NCBI GenBank assembly: GCA_014898415.1
Contig: RCTD01000007.1
Location: forward strand, 682,001-746,000
From: Stromatinia cepivora
Taxonomy: Eukaryota; Ascomycota; Leotiomycetes; Helotiales; Sclerotiniaceae
Reading direction: 5' to 3'
Length of the DNA stretch: 64,000 nucleotides
The translations under genes and the position numbers were made by a program. Shown here piece after piece: positions 47,792-58,742 of the stretch; within the stretch, counting starts at the first letter, position 1; every line of letters starts with the position of its first letter. A model generated the notes under the pieces. It had not been told where the DNA came from. It ran no database searches and saw only the letters and a program-made list of their open reading frames with translations.

Positions 47792-48517
47792 TCACATTAC
47801 ACTGTGAGTTTCTTCTCCCTCTTCAAACCATCTTTCAGACTCTTGCAGCGATTTATCAGGTCCGTATAGTGGGCCCGGCATATATTTTCCCTCCGCATCT
47901 GTCTGTATCTGAAATGACAGAACCCCATATTTTCTCTCAAATTCCCTCTGCAACATACCACACATGAAATTCGCCGCCCTCGAATAGCCCCCCTCACACC
48001 CCCCCTCACCCGCGGAACTTTCCTTATAATGAACCGTACTATTATGCAATACAAGAGCATTATTGGCGTTCTCCGCTAGAGATCGTATCCTCATCAAGCG
48101 GGAAGCATCTTGCTGATAAGTTTCAGCCCAGGCCTGCTCCCAAATATCACGTTTCTCCAATAATGATAATGGACGTGGATTTGCAGCAACCGTAGCCCCC
48201 GCTACGAGTCTGTTCAGTGCCTGTCCACTTTCGAGACAAGCAACTCTTTGTTGAGACGTTTCCAACTCCCAAGCCACTCCTATCCTGTCAATAAGAAGCT
48301 CGATGGATAGGGCAATGAAGAGGATGAAGAGAATGCAGGCCCAGATTGGTACAGAGATGTAATCTCGGTCGGTAGTACAAGCATCCTTTGGATCACCTTC
48401 AGGATGGGATATCCAGGCAGTGGTCGTAGGTGGGGAGGCGGGAGGAGTCGACGTCATGGATGGTGACATCATAGTATTTAAAGTCGTGGTTTGGGAGGGA
48501 AGCGTCGGAAGATTCAT
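47792..48517 (-). CDS. Single-pass membrane protein, hypothetical, 241 aa
   Basis: A single-exon ATG-started frame. The first 50 residues are Thr/Ser/Pro-rich (SPSMTSTPPASPPTTTAW), which suits an O-glycosylated or disordered outer segment. Residues about 56-80 form one strong hydrophobic helix (VPIWACILFILFIALSIELL). The remainder is soluble and charged, with Trp-rich helices (LLEKRDIWEQAWAETYQQ) and a central CEGGYSRAANFMCGM. No signal peptide precedes the Thr-rich part. I do not recognise the family. Length, a good ATG and the organised topology argue for a real gene, but it may be lineage-specific. Confidence 0.65.
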   Translation of the reverse strand: MNLPTLPSQTTTLNTMMSPSMTSTPPASPPTTTAWISHPEGDPKDACTTDRDYISVPIWACILFILFIALSIELLIDRIGVAWELETSQQRVACLESGQALNRLVAGATVAANPRPLSLLEKRDIWEQAWAETYQQDASRLMRIRSLAENANNALVLHNSTVHYKESSAGEGGCEGGYSRAANFMCGMLQREFERKYGVLSFQIQTDAEGKYMPGPLYGPDKSLQESERWFEEGEETHSVM

Positions 48518-50219
48518 GATGTAGTATATCTTGTCGTGTCGTGATATGTTAAAACGAGTATTCGTTCGAATTTTGTTAATGGAAAAAGGATTTGTAATAT
48601 GGATGGTTCGAGAGAAAAGTTCGAGAGAAATACAGTCTTATGGGATCACTAACATGATATCACGTTTTGGATGACTACCTATTCTTTAAACTAATTCTAG
48701 ATTTGAACTTAAATTCGATTGCCCCCTCGGTAACCCGCACCCCGAGCCCCCACATTTGAATATCTTCGAATAAAAACTGCAAAACCAATTCACAGAATGA
48801 GAGCCCTGATCTTGAGAGAGACGCTAGAAGGGTTCTGATTATAGGTGTGGAGAGGGTTGATTGATTATTATCTGTACGAGCTCCAGGCTATATACACCCT
48901 CGATCGTACTCACCATATTAAAGCCTAAGAACGTTTCCTGCGGAGTTGCCGTGTGGGACTATTAAGAAACTTGTATTCTAACAAGATTCGGCCACTCACC
49001 AATTTCTTGTGCCGAACTCCATTGCAATATCTAAACCGCTACCTTATGATGACCTTTCTATATCCAAGCGAAATATCAAAGTCAGCCTACGAAAAACAAA
49101 GCACTGTATATATAGTACATACAATGGATGCGCAATGCTTATCCTGACAGCCAACGTGTTATGTAGAATCCGCTACAACATTGATACGTACCTCGTAATA
49201 GGTACATAATCCTCATCATCGAGAAGTTTGCAGCAAGCCCAAGAAGGCACACTCTGATGCATATGGTTCGAGAAAGTACTCGGTGCCATCACCATAACTC
49301 TATCTCCAGGAGCGAATTCCATGACTCATGTTCAAACGGCTTTGTTTACACTGACGTGATCGGCAGCTGTCGCTGCATTTTTCATGTAAACTTTCCCTTG
49401 AGTGCATATATATTTCAAGCAGTCAGCTCGGCTTTTAACCTACATTATCATTCAACTCGATAGATTTTATCTCCACCTCAACATGCTCTCCTCGTAACTT
49501 CCCAAATTGTTGGTTCTCTTGGACATAGTGAAAAGAGTCCATTTGCCCAGTCGTTGATATATCGAGATGAAAATTCTCGGCGTCTTCGAGAGCGACAGGT
49601 ATACAGTTAATCCCTCGGCTTTGGAGGAATTGAGATGTAAGTGGTTTTTTAGGGAGAAAACAACTACAGTATAATGCGCAGCCAGATTCAGGGACTCAAA
49701 TTCAGGGACTCCGTTTGTGATGACTCGATCGATAACTTTAACAGCATTTTTCACAGCTCTGCTTGCCGAGCTGGAAATATCTTTGAGATCAAGTAAGAGC
49801 ATCTTTAGGGATGGTTATCCAATGGCCAGGGCACGGGAAAATCCTTGGGCAAGGGCAAGATCGGGGTTTTAGGATGTAAAAGTGGGAAGCCGCGGTTATC
49901 CATATGATTTTGGAGGCATTATCAGTTAGGACCTTTAGGAGCTCTAATTATTTTGCTGAGAGAGCCCGGAGGATTGGGCGGATTAACTCGATGGTGGTTA
50001 TAATGATGGAACTTGGCGGGATAGCTTCTATGGAACTTGCGACAAGTAGATGGCGATTACCTCATATCCATTTGTTGTTCCAAGTAGCCGAGGAGAGCTT
50101 CGCTGAATGAGTGATTTTCGTCTCGATAGACCTATTGTATGAGTATCGTCCGCTCGGGAATCAGAAGCCTGAATCTTGATTTATCAGAAGAATCTTCGTT
50201 TTGTCATTGATTTTCTCGC
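48518..50219. other. Intergenic and possible relic DNA
   Basis: A minus-strand frame at 49467..49802 (111 codons from ATG) reads SRAVKNAVKVIDRVITNGVP and then a hydrophobic stretch. Its composition is protein-like and loosely recalls the middle-homology region of Zn2Cys6 regulators, but this is not secure. No other gene is seen. Confidence 0.4.
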
Positions 50220-51060
50220 TACAGCCACGATGCTGGGAGGCATCCGCAATATATGCCAACATGTATTTCGAGAGTGCTCCAAGACGCGGCCAAGCTGTAG
50301 TCTTTTAACCCCTTATTGACTAACGAGAAGCTAGGAGATGAGGTTCAATCTTACAGGTTATTTTTATTGTATTAGCAAATTCGACAAGGGCACGAAAATC
50401 GTATGACGCTTACTGCAACAACACTGTTGAAAATTAGCGAGAAAATAGCATAGGCGGATATGGTCCTGCAATAATCCCTGAGCTTAGGAGGTGTATTAGC
50501 GAGATTCGAGGACTGAGAAGCATGCATAAAGTTACAGAACATAAACATGATAGTGAATTTCTTTGTCTGAAACATGACTAACCGAGAAAGTTTTCATGGT
50601 AGGCCAATGACCACGACATCTAAGATAATATTGAAAATAGAAATCAGCCATCCTGTGTGCAAGCCATCCCATTGATTTCATGAATAGCTAACAGGCCAGC
50701 ACTGGGAAGTGGTTGCCGTTGCGGAGCTGATACAATAGGCGACAGAAAGTCCAAGTGTGCCCCTAAGGTAATAAATGAATGGCCTCTCGCGAAACAGTCG
50801 GGGGAAAGGAAGACAAAATGTGACTTTCTCTTATCATGGCTATTGCGGCAAGCTAGAAACATTCATCAAGAACATATGTATTACTGATTAGTGTTAGCTC
50901 GTAAGTAAAGATGCCAATGTTAGGTGTACAAACGAGTAGAATAATATTATCAGCTGTCAAAGTCCACACACCTTTTCCTAGACCATTTTTGGCCAGAAAT
51001 GGAACATATGCTGTAGCAGATATCGGAGGTAGCCTTTCCATGATGGTGGATTATGAAGAG
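50220..51060 (-). pseudogene. Decayed rhodopsin-domain (PTH11-type) membrane protein gene
   Basis: Pieces appear in the order of a fungal rhodopsin-domain seven-helix protein. First AKNGLGKGVWTLTADNI (about 50960..51000), then CWPVSYS-stop-NQWDGLHTG, then ISIFNIILDVVVIGLP-stop-KLSRLVM, and last YSLAASWSTLEIHVGIYCGC (about 50240..50300), equivalent to the family's W-S-x-x-E-x-x-V-G-I-x-C-x-C-x-P motif. Two in-frame TGA stops (50678..50680 and 50594..50596) sit where the family usually has Trp, consistent with TGG to TGA. Other frame breaks occur between 50780 and 50880. Intact relatives act as surface receptors or CFEM/PTH11-like sensors. Short introns may explain some breaks, but not the two TGA codons inside conserved blocks. 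Confidence 0.65.
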
Positions 51061-51398
51061 GATAGAATCAGACATTTTGAGATCTTTATGCTTAAAGATA
51101 TTGTTGTCCATGTCCATGTAGAACAATGTTGAAGATTCCACTGGAGTCAGAAACATTGATGATAGTAGATGTCTCCATATTCACTCCAGACGTTTGGATG
51201 GCTATTGCTGATGAATAAACTTCCAAGAATTTTAACATTGGAGTAGAGATATTATATTTGTTAATGATTGTGATCTTGGAAGTTTCTAGTTTGAAGTTGT
51301 AAGTTGTACGAGTAAGGAGGTCATGGATACAATGTACAATAATACCCCACATACTCTCTGTGGGAAATGCATGCTGATCAAGGTACCTCCTGCCTATT

Positions 51399-52253
51399 TT
51401 AAATCTCCTTCTTCAAGAATACAGCACTCCAATACCACGACTTTCCCGTGGAATCAACTTTTGGACCAAACAAGTTTTCCACATATTTATAAACTTTGTA
51501 ACCTCTCCTCTCATACCATTCTTGATTGGAGAACTGGGTAAAAGTTAGCATGTAAGTTTTACAAAAATATTCTCTCCGCCATAAGTACGAGAAATACTCA
51601 CAGGTGGAATTACCAAGCCTAGAGCTTTATGCTTTTCCTCCATTAATGGATCGACTTTGTCAATTGCATTCAAGCCTAATGTCTTCGCGCACAATGGTTC
51701 GGAAATCGCCAAATTCTCGACAGTATCCATAGCTACCTTTCCTAATCCTGTTCCCTGAAGAGCACGGGAAATATAGAAGTTTGATATCCAGTAAAATCCT
51801 TCGGCCTCTGGGATATATCCGAGATTCAAATAATTTTCGGATGGAGGACCTAAACAGATATGTCCGATTGGAATGAAAGTTCTCTGTGGTGAGAGAATAT
51901 CTCGAGGTTTTCCTCCAAAAGAAATTGCACTGTCAACTAGCGGCTCTTTCTCTTGCGGATGCATCTCAGTATGCTTGAGTAATTTGGCATCTTTTTCGGG
52001 ATCGGAATCTGCAAGAACCTGGAAGATTTAGAATTCGGAAACGGGAATCGATGTGGGCAAGCATATTCACAATCCATTGAATATTGAGTTTTCCACTCTC
52101 TTGAGTTTTCCTCCATGATTCAACGTATTCATCATCCCATCCGCAAGCGACGCGTTGTTGTACTAGTCGTTCAACATGTTCAGGAGAGGTAGGATCCCAA
52201 GGGATTAGCCCGATTTCGGGTTTCGAGGAGTTAGCAGGGTTGACGGATCCCAT
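51399..52253 (-). CDS. GNAT-family N-acetyltransferase
   Basis: Exons are 52071..52253, 51602..52018 and 51399..51533. Donors are GTGAAT and GTGAGT, acceptors TCCAG and CCCAG, both phase 0, giving 244 aa. Joining gives NIQWIVLADSDPEKDAKLLK at the first junction and IPPFSNQEWYERRGYKVYKY at the second. The acetyl-CoA-binding motif A is ISRALQGTGLGKVAMDTVEN, with the Q-x-x-G-x-G/A loop intact. Motif B is WYERRGYKVYKY, typical of the family's C-terminal strand. An upstream in-frame ATG (52304) would add 17 residues; 52253 (MGSVNP) has the better context. Acceptor substrate unknown. The last exon is easily missed because the intron is open for part of its length. Confidence 0.88.
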
Positions 52254-52902
52254 TTTGATTTTTTGAAAGAACAATGGAGAAGCAAAAGGGTCGATCATAA
52301 TCATACTTATAACTTCCCGAAGCCAACTGTTAGATCCGTTTCTGATACTAGTTATGTTTCCTCACGGGAAAGTCGCCTGCTGAATGACAAGTAGTCTTCA
52401 ACCAGGGTTGAAGGGCGCAAGAAAGACATGAGGGTTTTGGGGCCAAGGAGCTTTGCCTAGACAGAAGTTTTTTCAAGTGCCTACCGTCGTATGAGACGTA
52501 AATCTCTTTTTCTCTCCAATTGCGACTTGGCGGTTTCCTTGAATTCTCCATTTGGAACTGCCCGTTGTTTTACCCCACCTCTAAAGCAGCATCATACACT
52601 CTGCCATGCCATACACTTTCCGACCGACTCCTCAATTTAATATTGTATCTAATGCTCCTAAGCATTACATTTTATCTGAGAAACCGGAGCAGAAATCTAA
52701 CACTGAATTATCGGGTCGACAATCACCTTCAACACTGATGTGGCAATGCCAGCTACTAATCCATGGGTAATTTTGAGCAAATCATCAATGATCACGTGAT
52801 ACCAAACATTCTCAAGAATTCGCAATGGATTCCAAAAAACCTATACTACAATAGCGAAATCCCTTACATCAAATCAGCCAAGTATGGCCTATAAGTGATC
52901 AC
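52254..52902. other. Intergenic region, no gene seen
   Basis: It holds the GNAT promoter and the 5' flank of the tRNA gene. Short frames on both strands are unsupported. Confidence 0.55.
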
Positions 52903-52990
52903 GGCCTGATAGTTCAGTGGTAGAATTCTTGCTTTGGGTTGTCAAAATCTAAATTGTAAGAGGTCTCCGGTTCGATCCCGGATTAGGCCC
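52903..52990 (+). tRNA. tRNA-Pro(UGG) with 16-bp intron
   Basis: The cloverleaf closes fully. Acceptor GGCCTGA pairs with TTAGGCC (one G-T). The D arm lies in GTTCAGTGGTAGAAT. Anticodon stem CTTGC pairs with GTAAG (one G-T). T stem TCCGG pairs with CCGGA around TTCGATC. The anticodon loop reads TTTGGG with TGG at 52935..52937. An intron of 16 bp (52939..52954) follows position 37, the usual site. Internal promoter A and B boxes (B: GGTTCGATCCC) are present, and a TTTTT terminator follows within 10 bp. Confidence 0.95.
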
Positions 52991-54419
52991 TCTCTTTTTG
53001 CTTTTGCTTTACTTGAGAGATGTTGTATGTAGCAAGATATCTTTCTTGTATCTTCTGTATTGTATGGATTTAATTTTGAATTGGTTTTTTTGTTTTTTTT
53101 TTCGTGTCTTTGGTTGGATGTGGGTGGTGGGTACGCAGATTTGGAAACGGTTCCGACGGCTAAATCGGATATGGGCGGATGTATCTATCCTATAATTTAT
53201 ATACGGAAATTCTGGTTATGTATTATTATTAGAGATAGAAGAACATTAATTACATTCATGGTTAATAGTAAATAAATAAATAAATAGACTTGGAGATCTA
53301 GAAATGGATACTAGAAGCCGTGGGCACTTCCATTGTCTGTCTTTAAACTACTGTTGAGTTTATATCCAAACATGGCTTCCAAGTTCATAATGTAATTCGA
53401 CACAAGGCATTCATGAGTTTATTTAAACACAAGGACCGGGTCGATTCGATATATATCAATTTCATTAAAAATATCATATCCATTTGGAATATTTGTATGT
53501 ATCTAAAGAATCACACTTTCTCGAATAGTTAATTCGATAAATTCTAACTATGTGGTGCAGCAGTGGACCGCAAACCAGAAATAGGAAAAAAGCCACTCCC
53601 ATTCTCATTACATTACTTGTATGTAATAAATTCACGGGCTCATGTTGTTTGTCTAGATCATTCACGAGTCCTTTCAATTTATTCTACGTCTCAATCCTTT
53701 ATCGGTACAGCTGAAGGTTCGTGGAGAACTTTTTAAGCATGTCTTTAGCATTGTGCAGTATATGTTTCGTATCGGATCGATGTTTGTGCAATAGGATGCA
53801 GGAGATAGTGAGAGTGTTGGTCTGGAGGTAAGGCATAAATAAACATTACCAAATTTTGTGGACGATGAAGCAAGTGTAAGGCTATTGCCAACTATTGTTG
53901 AAAGTGCCAGAATCTTACCACTAACTGCATTTTTATCAAAACCAGGGAGGAAATGCATGACCAGGACATAAAATGGATTTGGAGAGATTCCCCAGTGTTC
54001 TTTCTCAGAAGATAACTTTCCATATTTAGGTTGATAATTGGGGAGATTTGCTATGTCTCGTCTGTAGAGCATAAATGCCAAATAAAACTTTTTGTCGCCT
54101 TGGGAGGGATGAAAGATCACGTCGTCTTCAAAAAGACTGTTAGGCACCTCAGAAAGCGATGGAAGAAGCTTGTCATCACGGATTGGACACCTCTAGGAAT
54201 TGTAAACATCTTGGCATAGAGAGGTAAGAGATTCTCCTTCCAATCCCGGGCTTCCAGCCTCGAGCTTTCGTATAAACTCATTACGTGCTGCGACCAGTTG
54301 ATCCGAGAAGGATCGCTGTTCCTAAAGGACTAGTCTACAATGCAGCCTCGTGCAATGGAACGAAGTTCTAAGTTATAAAACCTACAAAGTTTGCTAAAAG
54401 TGGATCGTAGATTGACCAA
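52991..54419. other. Intergenic DNA with a coding-like minus-strand frame
   Basis: The frame 53674..54147 on the minus strand is open for 157 codons but lacks a good start. Its first part (GDKKFYLAFMLYRRDIANLPNY in outline) looks protein-like. It lies in the same orientation as the HET relic to its right and may be its decayed C-terminal part. Nothing else is recognised in this stretch. Confidence 0.35.
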
Positions 54420-54950
54420 GAGGTGAAATGCAGACCTGGCAAACTGATATTTGCTCGGGATAGGCGTCATAGTAATCCTCTCGCATTATGTCCCACAGCG
54501 AAGCTAGGCCAAGGATGGGAGGTTTTTTCCAGATTGTCCAATTTGGAGCCCATGTCGCGAGACCTTGTGGCCTAGTATACTAAGCTCATATGCGAAGGTT
54601 CCCGAAAGCCTTTCGTTCATGCATTGTTAAATCTTCAAATATTCGCTTGCACGACTTGAGATGTTTCATTGCGAGACCTGAATGTGGGCTATCTGAAGCA
54701 ATGCCAGAATGAGCAAATACCAAATCTCTAGGGTCTGTGACTTCAACCCCATTCCTTGATTGCGACAGGTCGAACATGGTATTTCCTAACGCCGCCACCT
54801 TGGTAATCGGCAATGCGAGCGAGTCGCAAGTGAACAAAATCTTCATGCCCGGCTTCTTCCCTCCTTCGACATATCTTCAGGAGGTATAAAATCCTCTGGA
54901 GTTGGGACCCTGGCAACTTTTCCGTGTGGACTTTTCCGTGTGGACTCAAA
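54420..54950 (-). pseudogene. Decayed heterokaryon-incompatibility (HET) domain gene
   Basis: The minus strand encodes SRNGVEVTDPRDLVFAHSGI, which matches the HET-domain landmark of Asp-Pro-Arg-Asp followed by hydrophobic and Gly residues. After two in-frame stops (TGA 54586..54588, TAG 54580..54582) the same frame continues LATWAPNWTIWK, equivalent to the family's P-S-W-x-P-D-W-S block. No start codon with the N-terminal HET motifs was found to the right. HET proteins trigger cell death when unlike strains fuse; this copy looks inactive. An intron cannot be excluded between the two blocks, but I found no matching donor and acceptor. Confidence 0.55.
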
Positions 54951-55894
54951 TGTATACATTGTTGCTAGTCATAATAGCACAGGAATTATCACAATGAAGT
55001 CAACTAAGGCCATACTGAACCCGTGGCCCCAGGCTCAAGTAGTGATTCATGCGGATAAGTATATTTGACCGTTGAGAGCGTGTCACCTACTGCCTCTTGC
55101 CTCCACGTCTCGCTATCCAACTGAAAATAAAAAGATGAATGAATTGATCGAGGTGAAACCAGGATATGGCCAAAATGATTCGAATGGTTGGGGGTAACCT
55201 CTTCTCTTGGTACAATGCAATAATTCTTTTACCACCTCAGTGCTAAAACTTCGATACAACAACGGTCATCGACAGCATGTTCCAACTATATGTCATTATG
55301 GATGAACCCAGCCTTGAATCATTGCCTTGCGACACTTGTGTCCAGCAGACCAAATCATGAGAGATGGAGAAATTAACTTTCCATGTTTTGTAGACCGTTG
55401 GGAAAGGCCTTCTTAATAGCTAAGCAAAATGGACAGAGTATGTATTATCTGGCCGTGCATTAATTCCACGAATATACGGATTTTCGAGCTTTGAAATCTA
55501 GAATTCTGGATGGCCGGCTTATGAATTGACCCTTCAACAAAACTACATAATTATTCATTCACCTTACCTACCTCGATATACTAGCTCAGCAGAATAACAT
55601 GTATGACTTTGAAATGAATTTTGTAAATTGAGCTTAGAAAAGAGTCCAGGTTGTTCTTTATGATTTTGGTGGCGGCATTGATAGCCCAATGGCATTACCG
55701 GCTCGCTTCCAAAGCTTTCTTTAAACATCCCCTCCCTCTTTTCTCCGGACCCAAACTCCGAACGTCATAAGCATATCATTAGCCATCACCAACCTAACTT
55801 CGCCATCCATAAATTATCTTCAATTAACACAACAATCAACAGTCAACAACCAAAAACCAAACACAATCGATAACACTTCAAAAACATCACAATC
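54951..55894. other. Intergenic region, nothing recognised
   Basis: The right part (55780..55894) is A/C-rich DNA (CAACAATCAACAGTCAACAA) typical of a fungal 5' leader and belongs to the next gene. No coding signal otherwise. Confidence 0.5.
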
Positions 55895-57084
55895 ATGGCC
55901 TTCACCATGCGCCAACCTTTCAAGCTAACCAGTTCGCTGGCTACAGCTTCCAAAACCGCCTTTCGATTCACCCCCGCGCGAGCTTTTCATTCCCGCAAAC
56001 CTACAACCTCTTTCTTCACATCACGCACCACATCTCCCACTAGCACTCTTGTCAAGGCTCGAAATGCATTTAGAGGATCGAGAACATATCTGCAGCAACC
56101 AGCTGCTGTACAGAATCCAAATGGTACCCTAATGCAGAAATTACTCGTGGGTGGTGCTATGTTTGGAGGAACATTATTTGCTATCAATATGGTATGATAT
56201 CTTCTTCTTCCTCCTTAATTTCATTATCTTCTATTTGATAAAAAAGTAGACCAAAACTAACAAATCCACAGGTTTTCAACCGCGAAACCCGTGAAGATGG
56301 CGGAATGCCCGAATACGAACGCAGTTACCTAAACGATACATTTATGCACACAGGAATCGGCATTGGAATCATCGGATTATCTGCGCGCGCCATGTTCCAA
56401 AGTGGTTTTATTTACAGATTAATGGCGACTAATCCGTGGGTGGTTATGATCGGTGGTATTGGTTTGAGTATTGGTACTATGATGGCTACTAGAGCTACCG
56501 ATCCTAGCAAGTGAGTGTTTTTTACCCGTCTTTTGATATTGGTTGTTGGATATTTGGAATTTATATGGGAGAGAGGCAAGAAACTAATATGTAATAGCTA
56601 CGTTCAAAAATACGCTCTCTGGACCGGCTTCAACGTAACTCAAGCCGCATTCATCGCTCCCCTCCTCTTCATGGCACCACCCGCCATCATCGCCCGCGCA
56701 GGTCTCTACACCGTCGCCATGATGGGTAGTATCTCTTTCGTCGGCGCAACCGCCAAACAAGAAAAATATCTCTACCTCGGTGGACCTCTTCTCGCAGGTG
56801 TCGCCCTCGTCGCAGTATCTGGATTCGCTCCCCTCGTACTCCCAGCCACAGCTGTTAGAACCCTAGCTTTCACCGAAAATATCTTTTTGTGGGGAGGTCT
56901 TGCTGTATTCGGTGGTTTCACACTCTACGATGTGCAGAAGATTTTGGCACATGCGAGGATGGCGGAGAGGGGCATGATGAGGAGAGATGCGGTTAATGAG
57001 AGTATTTCCCTGGAATTGGATTTCTTGAATATTTTCATTAGGATGGTGCAAATTTTGATGATGCAGAATAATAGGAGGAAGTAG
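55895..57084 (+). CDS. Mitochondrial BAX-inhibitor-1 family protein (GHITM/TMBIM5-like)
   Basis: Exons are 55895..56191, 56272..56510 and 56598..57084. Donors are GTATGA and GTGAGT, acceptors CACAG and AATAG. Length is 340 aa, close to human GHITM (about 345). Residues 1-70 are rich in Arg, Ser, Thr and Phe with few acidic residues (MRQPFKLTSSLATASKTAFR), a typical mitochondrial presequence. Seven or so hydrophobic segments follow, with BI-1 family blocks YALWTGFNVTQAAFIAPLLF, LGGPLLAGVALVAVSGF, FLWGGLAVFGGFTLYDVQKI and, near the end, ESISLELDFLNIFIRMVQIL. The D-x-x-x..D pattern of the last two helices (LYDVQK, ELDFLN) is the family's ion-conducting or pH-sensing pair. It is expected in the inner membrane, where the animal protein affects cristae and Ca/H exchange. 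Confidence 0.9.
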
Positions 57085-58005
57085 AGTGGGTGGTTGTGAA
57101 ATAGTATAATGAGAGGTGGAGGATATGAATTGGGACTTGTTCACACGGGGGGAAGAATAAAGAAATGAATGATACGGCAGGAATACAAGCTAGCAAACGA
57201 GGTTGCATTAAAAAATAGCTCTCCTCTTTGAGATGGGATGATGGTCAGGTTAGGGAAGGCTGCGGACGATTTCTTGTACACTTCTCCTCTCCTTCTTTCA
57301 GAATTTGCCTGTGTTAGTAGGTAGGTAACATATATTAATTAAAACAAAAACAAAATATCAAAATAGTAAAATACCCATATCTAGTATACCCATATCTATA
57401 TCTTCCAATCCCAATACCTACCTAGCTTAGCATTACGTATCGGTGAATAAATAAAAATTCTCGTTGATTACCTAGGGAATTATATCCAGCTCTACTCATC
57501 TCATTTCATCTCATTTCATAGCTGACTGCGATTCTACTACTCGTAACTACCTAGGTACCTGCATACGTACCTATCCACCTATCTACCTATATAAATCCTA
57601 CCTATACACAACCCCCCCTTAGAATACCCTAGCGAATGGCATCCCATCACATCACATCAAATCACATCACATCACATCACATCCATCATATCAAAAATAA
57701 CAACACCAGCTTAAATGGAGAATAACTTAACATTCATTATCTTATCTCATCTCCTCGTTCTCAATCCTATATGCATAACATAACATAACATCCCATCTCA
57801 TCTCGATACATAAACCTAGGTACCTAGGTATCTAGGTAATCTCAATAGGTAGGTAGGTAGCCAGCTTTTAAAAATAAATATAAGGAGATTTCAGGATTGA
57901 ATGAAGAAACTTCGGTAGGTAGATCTTCAGAAGACCAGATGCGTTCAAATCAGATCCGATCAAATTCCATGCGTCATCCCACCCATCATCCTTCCCTCCC
58001 ACCTC

Positions 58006-58052
<47 letters not shown>

Positions 58053-58742
58053 ACACACACAAAACAAAACCCACATTCCTTTCTTCCTTTCTTCTTTCCT
58101 CCTTTCCTCCTACTTTCCCCCCCTCTCATTCCAAAATCCCACCAATACATCATATCATTTCCATATCTCAGAATAACCAGCATATAGGAAATTCCTCTTT
58201 CCTCGCAGAAAAATGTTCGCTAGCCAGCTATACAAACATAGGGACATACATATAAGACTACCTAGAGAAACTAGAGAAACTAGATAAACTACACCGACCC
58301 ATCCATTCAAGTACCACGCATAAAACACAAGGTAAAATGTAAAATCTAAACTACGCCAACGACCCATCCATCCATTCATACACCACCAGCACCAAAAAAT
58401 AGCGTTCCGACCCAAAACTAGACTTTGAGAGACTCAGACACAAGAAAACAAGAATAATAAAAGATCGAAGGCCATCTGTGATTTATCCGGGTGGATGATC
58501 AAACCGAGTAAAATGAATAAATGAATAAACTCCGTTTCCATGCAAGCAAGCAAGCAAGCACATATGCCATGAGAATGTATGCATATACAAACGATGACGA
58601 TAAATATCCCACTCATCTTCTTCTCTTCCCTATGTTCTGTATACCCTTTTCCTCATCTCTCGCCAGAAAATGATGCGATAGCTCACCATGTGCCGCCATA
58701 TTCCTTCATATCAAAACTAGTTCCCGAGAAAATCATATCAAA
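57085..58742. other. Repeat-rich intergenic region between convergent genes
   Basis: It contains two TACCTAGGTA palindromes (57548 and 57821), AGGTAGGTAGGTAG runs, CATCACAT-type repeats at 57646..57685, an AC dinucleotide repeat and ACTAGAGAA repeats near 58258. ORFs across the AC repeat are artefacts. Confidence 0.6.
58009..58061. repeat. AC dinucleotide microsatellite
   Basis: About 26 AC units, with one AT interruption near 58048. Confidence 0.97.

Noticed and set aside
57868..58187. ORFs across the AC repeat (poly Cys-Val or Thr-His)
   Set aside because: They are simple translations of a dinucleotide repeat.
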